A stretch of DNA of 6,801 nt from Chitinophagaceae bacterium. Lineage in GTDB: Bacteria > Bacteroidota > Bacteroidia > Chitinophagales > Chitinophagaceae. Position 1 is the stretch's first letter. Each line of letters opens with the position of its first letter. The stretch lies in NCBI GenBank assembly GCA_947378615.1, contig CANCKV010000178.1:1-6801 (forward strand). The letters run 5' to 3'. Below the pieces are notes generated by a model, which saw only the letters and a list, made by a program, of their open reading frames with translations, made no database searches and had not been told where the DNA came from. This document shows, piece after piece, positions 1 through 5,104 of this stretch. The position numbers were made by a program, and so were the translations under genes.

Positions 1-150
1 ATCTTGCAAACAAGTCGTTATAATGAAATATTGGAGCGAGCTTTTGCAAATGGTGCGAAACTTGGTTTAAGCAATGAGTTTATCACCAAATACTTTGATG
101 CAGTTCACATGGAAAGTATCAATCATCAAAATAAGATAATGAACTCATAA
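1..150 (+). CDS. C-terminal end of a type II chorismate mutase domain (likely DAHP synthase/chorismate mutase fusion), partial
   Basis: The frame is open from the first base and ends at TAA (148-150), leaving the last 49 residues of a protein that starts outside the window. The visible part, with ILQTSRYNEILERA near its start followed by AKLGLSNEFITKYFDAVHMESI, matches the last two helices of AroQ-type (all-alpha, type II) chorismate mutases. That family converts chorismate to prephenate in the cytosol. In Bacteroidota this domain is commonly the C-terminal half of a bifunctional 3-deoxy-7-phosphoheptulonate synthase/chorismate mutase. The aroB-aroA-aroC genes downstream fit that reading, but the N-terminal half cannot be seen. 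A monofunctional mutase or a P-protein-like fusion remains possible. An intrinsic terminator starts 10 bases after the stop. Confidence 0.75.
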   Translation: MLQTSRYNEILERAFANGAKLGLSNEFITKYFDAVHMESINHQNKIMNS

Positions 151-159
151 TATTTATTT

Positions 160-200
160 CATTAGGCTTACCGGTAATGGTAAGCCTAATGATTTTATTT
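160..200 (+). terminator. Rho-independent terminator after the chorismate mutase gene
   Basis: A perfect 13-bp inverted repeat has arms at 160-172 (CATTAGGCTTACC) and 179-191 (GGTAAGCCTAATG) and a 6-base loop, GGTAAT. It is followed directly by the T-rich run ATTTTATTT. The hairpin begins 10 bases after the upstream stop codon. The T-tract lies only on the + strand side, so it should work for + strand transcription only. It separates the upstream gene from aroB, so aroB probably has its own promoter in 200-242. I could not identify a convincing one there. Confidence 0.88.
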
Positions 201-242
201 CCTTCTCTTTTGTAAAATCCCACTCCTAAATGGGATGTAATC

Positions 243-1265
243 ATGAATAAACAGACATTTCAATTCACAACTGCCGCTGTTGATTACTATTTTAATGCTT
301 CAATCAATCAGTTAAAAGACATCGTTGATATAAATAACACAATCATCATTACTGATGAGACGATTTATGAACTTTATCAAACACAAATCAGTGGGTTCAA
401 GGTAATTATTGTTCCTCCCGGTGAGAAACATAAGAATCAATCTACCATTGATAGTATCATCAATCAATTGATTGAATTACAGGCAGACAGAAAATCAACA
501 TTAGTTGGCATTGGTGGAGGTGTAATCACTGATATGACAGGCTATGTAGCTAGTATTTACATGCGTGGTATCAATTTTGGTTTTGTTCCAAGTACATTAT
601 TAGCGATGGTAGATGCTAGTATTGGTGGTAAAAATGGTATTGATGTTGGGGTTTACAAAAACATGGTGGGCATTATTCGTCAGCCCAAATTTCTCTTGTA
701 TGATGTAAGTCTATTAAAAACATTGCCTGATGCAGAATGGAGTAATGGATTTGCTGAGATAATCAAACATGCGTGTATAAAGGATGAGGCAATGTTTGAC
801 ATTTTGAAATCAAATAACTTACCATCTTTTCAAAATAATACGGAACTTTTAGCAGAGATAGTAGAACGTAATGCGAGATTAAAAACAGAAGTTGTACAAA
901 AAGATGAGTTTGAGAAAGCAGATAGAAAACTTTTGAACTTTGGACATACACTCGGACATGCGTTAGAAAATCAATACGATTTGTTTCATGGTCAGGCTGT
1001 AGCAATTGGAATGGGATACGCATCCATCATTTCAGAACAACTCTTAGGTTTCAATCAAACAGAAGAGATTAAAGCAGTTATTGCTAATTATGGACTTCCT
1101 ACAACTTTAGAATTTGATAAGGCAAAAGTATTGGGTGTATTGAAAATGGACAAGAAAAGAGAACGGGACAGCATCAATTATATTTTGTTGGAAAAGATTG
1201 GCAAAGGGGTAATCAAACAAATCCCATTAGCTGATATTGAACTGATTGTAAATAAATTTAATTAA
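243..1265 (+). CDS. aroB: 3-dehydroquinate synthase (AroB)
   Basis: Second step of the shikimate pathway: converts DAHP to 3-dehydroquinate in the cytosol, using NAD+ and a divalent metal (usually Zn). The 340 residues are near the usual length of about 340-360. Visible motifs in order are PPGEKHK (58-64), the glycine-rich NAD-binding stretch beginning GIGGGVITD (89-97), PSTLLAMVDASIGGKNGID (116-134), GFAEIIKH (169-176), LNFGHTLGHALE (231-242) and FHGQAVAIGM (248-257). By family knowledge the metal ligands should be Glu172, His235 and His249, and all three are present. KMDKK (301-305) matches the conserved basic segment near the C-terminus. The start is the ATG at 243. Two ATGs just upstream (230, 235) are out of frame, and no clear Shine-Dalgarno is visible. 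It is the first gene after the terminator, and aroA follows after 22 bases, so an aro operon is likely. Confidence 0.97.
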   Translation: MNKQTFQFTTAAVDYYFNASINQLKDIVDINNTIIITDETIYELYQTQISGFKVIIVPPGEKHKNQSTIDSIINQLIELQADRKSTLVGIGGGVITDMTGYVASIYMRGINFGFVPSTLLAMVDASIGGKNGIDVGVYKNMVGIIRQPKFLLYDVSLLKTLPDAEWSNGFAEIIKHACIKDEAMFDILKSNNLPSFQNNTELLAEIVERNARLKTEVVQKDEFEKADRKLLNFGHTLGHALENQYDLFHGQAVAIGMGYASIISEQLLGFNQTEEIKAVIANYGLPTTLEFDKAKVLGVLKMDKKRERDSINYILLEKIGKGVIKQIPLADIELIVNKFN

Positions 1266-1287
1266 ACATCTAGATAACAAACGATAC

Positions 1288-2583
1288 GTGATTGTAACGA
1301 TACAACCATCAATTTTAAAAGGCTCTATAATAGCACCTGCATCAAAAAGCTCTATGCAACGTGCATGTGCTGCAGCATTACTCAATGTAGGAGAAACGGT
1401 TATTCATAATCCTGGCACATCAAATGATGATCAAGCTGCCATAAAAATGATTCAGGATTTAGGGGCAACAATTGAATTTAAAGAAGATAATTTAATTGTT
1501 TCGTCAAAGGGGTTGATTGCAAATGCTGATTCATCAGCAAAAATCGAAGTTAATTGTGGAGAGAGTGGGTTAGGAATTAGGATGTTTACACCAATTGCAG
1601 CTTTATCTTCTCAACAAATTACGATTAATGGGAAGGGAAGTTTACTAACTCGTCCGATGGATTTCTTCGATGAAGTATTGCCAAAATTAAGCGTTTCAAT
1701 AACTTCTAGCCAAGGTAAATTACCATTAGTTATAAAAGGCCCACTTATCCCATCAAATATTACTGTTGATGGCTCGCTTAGTTCTCAGTTTCTCACAGGA
1801 TTGTTGTTTGCTTTTGCAGCATCTGCAACTGAAGAGGTTACAATTACAGTAATTGACTTGAAAAGCAAACCTTATATAGATTTGTCATTAACAGTATTGA
1901 ATGATTTTGGATATACCATTACTAACAATAATTACGAAAGCTTTACTGTAAAACCTAATCAAAAATTAAATACATCAAAGGCTATTGATTATACTGTAGA
2001 AGGAGATTGGAGTGGTGCATCATTCCTATTAGTAGCGGGTGCAATTGCAGGAGACATTACTGTTAAAGGCTTAGATATAAATTCTACTCAAGCCGACAAG
2101 GCAATTTTACAGGCTTTAATTGATAGTGGCAGTAGAATTTCTATCCAAAATAGTCAGATTGAAATTGCTACTCCCCTACTAGGTGTGAATGCATTAAAAG
2201 CATTCCATTTTGATGCTACCGATTGTCCTGATTTATTCCCTCCTTTAGTAGCACTTGCTGCATATTGTAATGGTAAAACCGTTATTGAAGGCGTTAGCAG
2301 ATTAGCTCATAAGGAAAGTAACAGGGGACTGACTCTTCAAGATGAGTTTGGCAAACTTGGTGTTGAAATAGTATTGCAGGATGATATAATGATAGTTCAT
2401 GGAGGAAATGGACTCAACGGAGCAGTAGTTCATTCTCATCATGACCACCGGATTGCAATGGCATGTGCTGTTGCAGCATTAAAAGCAAAAGGTAATGTTG
2501 TAATTGAAGAAGCGGAAGCTATCAATAAATCTTATCCTGACTTTTATAAACATATTGAAAAGTTGGGAGCATTGGTTTCTTAG
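1288..2583 (+). CDS. aroA: 3-phosphoshikimate 1-carboxyvinyltransferase (EPSP synthase, AroA)
   Basis: Sixth step of the shikimate pathway: joins shikimate-3-phosphate and phosphoenolpyruvate to give EPSP; cytosolic. The 431 residues match the usual length of about 430. Substrate-site motifs are APASKSSMQR (16-25, with Lys20, Ser21 and Arg25), GSLSSQFLTGLL (162-173), VEGDWSGASF (237-246), CPDLFPP (313-319, catalytic-type Asp315), HKESNR (341-346, Glu343), HDHRIAM (385-391) and NKSYPDF (413-419, Lys414). The loop that is NAGTAMRP in E. coli reads ESGLGIRM here (92-99), an unusual active-site variant described in the findings. The start is a GTG at 1288. No in-frame ATG lies nearby, and the residues right after it (IVTIQPS) fit the family's N-terminus. 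It follows aroB by 22 bases and is followed after 32 bases by a toxin-antitoxin-like pair, not by aroC directly. Confidence 0.97.
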   Translation: MIVTIQPSILKGSIIAPASKSSMQRACAAALLNVGETVIHNPGTSNDDQAAIKMIQDLGATIEFKEDNLIVSSKGLIANADSSAKIEVNCGESGLGIRMFTPIAALSSQQITINGKGSLLTRPMDFFDEVLPKLSVSITSSQGKLPLVIKGPLIPSNITVDGSLSSQFLTGLLFAFAASATEEVTITVIDLKSKPYIDLSLTVLNDFGYTITNNNYESFTVKPNQKLNTSKAIDYTVEGDWSGASFLLVAGAIAGDITVKGLDINSTQADKAILQALIDSGSRISIQNSQIEIATPLLGVNALKAFHFDATDCPDLFPPLVALAAYCNGKTVIEGVSRLAHKESNRGLTLQDEFGKLGVEIVLQDDIMIVHGGNGLNGAVVHSHHDHRIAMACAVAALKAKGNVVIEEAEAINKSYPDFYKHIEKLGALVS

Positions 2584-2615
2584 TTTTTTCATGTAGATTT
2601 GGAAAAATTAATTTT

Positions 2616-2852
2616 ATGTCAGTAGAAATTCTTGAAAAAGAGGTAATCGTAAGAATCCCTCTTGACAAATATAAAAATGATAGCACTATAAAGAAACTCG
2701 TTGATGAAATAGAAACACTTCAAGTAAAGGAGTCCGAGTTTTTTTATGACGTGGAAGCTGACTCCGAATTAGAAGGATTATTATTAGAAGTAAAAAGGGA
2801 AAGGCGAACTTATACAAAGAATTTATTAAATAAAGCAGGAATTACTATATAA
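2616..2852 (+). CDS. Small acidic protein, putative antitoxin of a PIN-domain pair
   Basis: A 78-residue protein starting at the ATG at 2616. It has a beta-strand-like N-terminus (EVIVRIP, 9-15), then a mixed-charge, probably helical stretch with an acidic centre (YDVEADSELEGLLLEVK) and a basic tail (KRERRTYTKNLLNKAG). I do not recognise a named antitoxin family with certainty. The case rests on position: its stop codon overlaps the start of the PIN-domain gene by one base (TAATG at 2850-2854), the usual arrangement of antitoxin before toxin in vapBC-like pairs. If so, it would bind and neutralise the PIN protein and might repress the cassette. The N-terminal strand could be part of a DNA-binding or dimerising fold, but this cannot be shown from sequence alone. 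It could also be an unrelated small protein. Confidence 0.6.
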   Translation: MSVEILEKEVIVRIPLDKYKNDSTIKKLVDEIETLQVKESEFFYDVEADSELEGLLLEVKRERRTYTKNLLNKAGITI

Positions 2853-3283
2853 TGAAAATAGTAGCCTACACAAACATACTTTTTAGCATCTTGATTAAGC
2901 CTTCTGGAAAAACTTTTGAGTTGTTTAATTCTTTGTCAATCAAGAATACTTTATTTATTGCCGAAAGAACTATCACTGAACTAAGTAATCATTCAAAGAA
3001 AATATTAAAACTTTCTCATCTTACTGAAATTGAAGTTAGTACTTTTAAAAAAGAATTACTAAATCGATGCAAGCTGATAACAGACATACAATTGCCCTCA
3101 ATAATAATTCAAGAAGCATATAATCTTGTTAAAGATGTTGACCTTGATGATGCTGCTTTTATTGCTACTACAATTTTTTTAAAAGCGGTTCTTTGGTCAA
3201 GCGATAAGCCTTTAAAGAAGGCCTTGCAAGAAAAGGGATACTTTAATGTTTTTGATTCAGAAGCTATACAAATTTTTTTATAA
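2852..3283 (+). CDS. PIN-domain protein, VapC-like toxin with an altered catalytic residue
   Basis: A 143-residue single-domain protein, normal size for PIN-domain ribonucleases, which cut RNA with Mg2+/Mn2+ held by three or four acidic residues. The N-terminal strand is MKIVAYTNILFS, where the family normally has D-T/A-N-I/V-L-F-S. Tyr6 (TAC, 2867-2869) therefore replaces the first invariant Asp. The rest of the site looks intact: Glu43 in TITEL, the acidic cluster DVDLDDAAFIA (95-105), and Asp118 in LWSSDKPL (114-121). The C-terminal motif resembles the PIN_2 subgroup. The small gene before it overlaps by one base, and aroC begins 3 bases after its stop, so the three are probably translated in series. 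Family membership is well supported. Activity is doubtful because of Tyr6. A bacterial toxin role is inferred from gene order only. Confidence 0.82.
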   Translation: MKIVAYTNILFSILIKPSGKTFELFNSLSIKNTLFIAERTITELSNHSKKILKLSHLTEIEVSTFKKELLNRCKLITDIQLPSIIIQEAYNLVKDVDLDDAAFIATTIFLKAVLWSSDKPLKKALQEKGYFNVFDSEAIQIFL

Positions 3284-3286
3284 CAA

Positions 3287-4585
3287 ATGAACTCATTCGG
3301 AAGAATTTTTAGAATAACTATTTTTGGTGAATCTCACGGAGAATCGGTAGGTGTTAATATTGATGGATGTCCTGCGGGACTGCCAATATGTGTCGAGGAC
3401 TTTTTAGTTGACATCGAACGTAGGAAAGGGGGTACTCAAAAAGGGACTACTCCCCGTCAAGAAACTGACTTGCCAATATTTAAGAGTGGTATTTATAATG
3501 GTTACACGACAGGTGCTCCTATTACTATTCTTTTTGAAAACAATAATACCCGTTCAGGAGATTATCAAAAGCAACGAGATTTCCCTCGTCCGGGACATGC
3601 AGACTTTGTTGCTCATCAAAAATTTGGTGGCTTCGAGGACTTTAGAGGTGGCGGACATTTTAGTGGTCGTTTGACAGTGGCATTAGTAGCAGTAGGAGTA
3701 ATTGCAAAGAAATTATTAAAAGGAATTGAAGTCAAGAGTTCTATACTAGAAATTGGTGGTGAGAAAGACTTGGAAGTTGGACTTCAAAAAGCAATCGATA
3801 ACAAAGATAGTGTTGGAGGGATAGTTGATTGTAGAGTTGTGGGACTACCTCTAGGATTGGGAGAACATTTCTTCGACTCTGTTGAATCGTTAATCAGTCA
3901 TGCTGTATTCGCAATTCCTGCTGTAAAGGGGATTGAATTTGGTGCAGGATTCGAGTCGGCTAAGATGTTTGGAGTCGATCATAACGATCCTATTATAGAT
4001 GCAACAGGAAAAACATCAACAAACCATGCAGGCGGAATTGTTGGAGGCTATACCAATAACAATGAACTTGTTTTCAGGATAGTCGTAAAACCTACTTCTT
4101 CAACACCTAAGGATCAACAATCACTTAATTGGAATACTAATCAAGTGGAAACATTTTCTGTAAAAGGACGTCATGACTTGTGTATTGCTTTGCGTGTACC
4201 TGTCGTTTTAGAAGCTGTTACAGCCATGGTTTTAACCGATTTGATGCTGTTAGAAAATAGAATTCCAAGAATATTGACAAGAGAAGAGCCTATTTATCAT
4301 ATTACAACTTTGGAAGCTTGGGAGAAAGCTAAAAGCATTGGTTATTATGAAGCTGACTCTTTAGATTCTGAAGGGTTTATTCATTGCAGCACAAATGAAC
4401 AGGTCAAAAGTACTTTAGAACGTTTTTTTCAGGGACAAACTAGTCTTGTAAAGCTAGTAATACAACCTGAAAAACTTGTCCACCCTTTATTATATGAGTT
4501 AGCACCCTCTCTTAATATTTCATTTCCCCATATTTATGGAGTTATTAATTTGAATGCAATAAATGAGGTTATTAGTATTAACTAA
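3287..4585 (+). CDS. aroC: Chorismate synthase with a C-terminal DUF952 domain (fusion protein)
   Basis: The first ~325 residues are chorismate synthase, the last shikimate-pathway step: EPSP to chorismate with loss of phosphate, needing reduced FMN. Motifs are FGESHG (13-18, invariant His17), RRKGGTQKGTTPRQETD (45-61), RPGHADF (101-107, invariant His104), RGGGHFSGRLT (120-130), TNHAGGIVGG (245-254), KPTSS (268-272) and GRHDLC (294-299; usually HDPC). The region between about 145 and 180 is shorter than in E. coli, giving a compact form. At 432 residues the protein is longer than the usual 350-370. Residues 335-430 read as a whole DUF952 domain: IYHITT (336-341), EGFIHCST (362-369) and FPHIYGVINLNAI (413-425). 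The frame is continuous across the junction. No ATG or GTG lies between Met320 and the domain, only a TTG at codon 330. The start lies 3 bases after the PIN gene's stop, suggesting coupled translation. Confidence 0.95.
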   Translation: MNSFGRIFRITIFGESHGESVGVNIDGCPAGLPICVEDFLVDIERRKGGTQKGTTPRQETDLPIFKSGIYNGYTTGAPITILFENNNTRSGDYQKQRDFPRPGHADFVAHQKFGGFEDFRGGGHFSGRLTVALVAVGVIAKKLLKGIEVKSSILEIGGEKDLEVGLQKAIDNKDSVGGIVDCRVVGLPLGLGEHFFDSVESLISHAVFAIPAVKGIEFGAGFESAKMFGVDHNDPIIDATGKTSTNHAGGIVGGYTNNNELVFRIVVKPTSSTPKDQQSLNWNTNQVETFSVKGRHDLCIALRVPVVLEAVTAMVLTDLMLLENRIPRILTREEPIYHITTLEAWEKAKSIGYYEADSLDSEGFIHCSTNEQVKSTLERFFQGQTSLVKLVIQPEKLVHPLLYELAPSLNISFPHIYGVINLNAINEVISIN

Positions 4586-4632
4586 TTAATTAAAAGTATA
4601 AGCCAATATTATAGAATTTTCAATTAAAAAAC

Positions 4633-4938
4633 ATGCATAAATACATCATCAACGCGAGTATTCAAATTATTCCTGTAGTTACGGACAAGCACCCTTATGA
4701 ATGGGTGGATGAGGCGATTTCTATTATTCAGAAATCATCAGTAAAATATGAAGTAGGTGCATTTTCTACAGTTCTAGAGGGAACTTATGATGAGGTAATG
4801 CAATTAATTCATGATGTAAATGAGTTTCTATATAGCAGAGGTTGTAGCGAATGGATTACTAGTCTTCAAATTCAAATAAGAAGTAATAATGATATTACAG
4901 GGAACGAAAAAACAGAAAAATTTAAAATAACTGCATGA
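4633..4938 (+). CDS. Thiamine-binding-type protein (DUF77 / MTH1187-YkoF family)
   Basis: A 101-residue protein, the usual size for single-domain members of the family once called DUF77, now the thiamine-binding protein family (MTH1187, YkoF). The pattern fits: an N-terminal strand with I-x-P (INASIQIIPV, 6-15), a helix, YEVGAFSTVLEGTYDEVMQLI (39-59) matching the family's Y-x-V-x-x-x-x-T-x-x-E-G core, a second helix, and a final strand with I-x-I-R (QIQIRS). These proteins have a ferredoxin-like fold and form oligomers. YkoF binds thiamine or its HMP moiety in Bacillus, but many members have no proven ligand. The gene begins 47 bases after aroC on the same strand and could be read through from it, though no pathway link is known to me. 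The start is the ATG at 4633; no strong ribosome-binding site is visible. Confidence 0.85.
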   Translation: MHKYIINASIQIIPVVTDKHPYEWVDEAISIIQKSSVKYEVGAFSTVLEGTYDEVMQLIHDVNEFLYSRGCSEWITSLQIQIRSNNDITGNEKTEKFKITA

Positions 4939-5104
4939 TGTAATAATACCAACTTAAATGATGTAGCACGACTTTAAGTAAAAAACGACTTCCATAATTA
5001 CAATATATTTTTTTGGGGAATTGTAAATTAGCTGATGAAATTTTTGCAAATTCAAAATAAAAACTTATTATCGTACAATTTATTATTGATTCAAATGACA
5101 AACG
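4939..5104 (+). other. Intergenic spacer with two weak dyads before the histidine kinase gene
   Basis: This 166-base AT-rich spacer holds no coding frame I can support. Two inverted repeats are visible. The first is ACTTAAA (4952-4958) with TTTAAGT (4973-4979), a 14-base loop and A-rich sequence after it, so it is a poor terminator. The second is TTACAAT (4998-5004) with ATTGTAA (5020-5026), around a T7 run and GGGG. A TTTG at 5043-5046 followed about 20 bases later by TATCGTAC only loosely resembles the Bacteroidota -33/-7 promoter pattern (TTTG, TAnnTTTG). The spacer probably separates two transcription units, but none of these sites is established. Confidence 0.35.

Noticed and set aside
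168..177. Ten-base palindrome TTACCGGTAA as a possible operator
   Set aside because: It lies inside the arms and loop of the 13-bp terminator hairpin. It is better explained as a by-product of that structure.
763..1023. Open frame of 86 codons on the - strand
   Set aside because: It lies wholly inside aroB, which has all its family motifs. The translation has no recognisable domain.
2584..2615. T-run after aroA as a possible terminator
   Set aside because: TTTTTT is present right after the stop, but no GC-containing hairpin precedes it.
3408..3674. Open frame of 88 codons on the + strand
   Set aside because: It is an out-of-frame reading of the well-supported aroC motif region, with no family resemblance.
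4586..4632. Possible terminator or promoter between aroC and the thiamine-binding-type gene
   Set aside because: The 47 bases are AT-rich with no stable hairpin and no clear promoter pattern.
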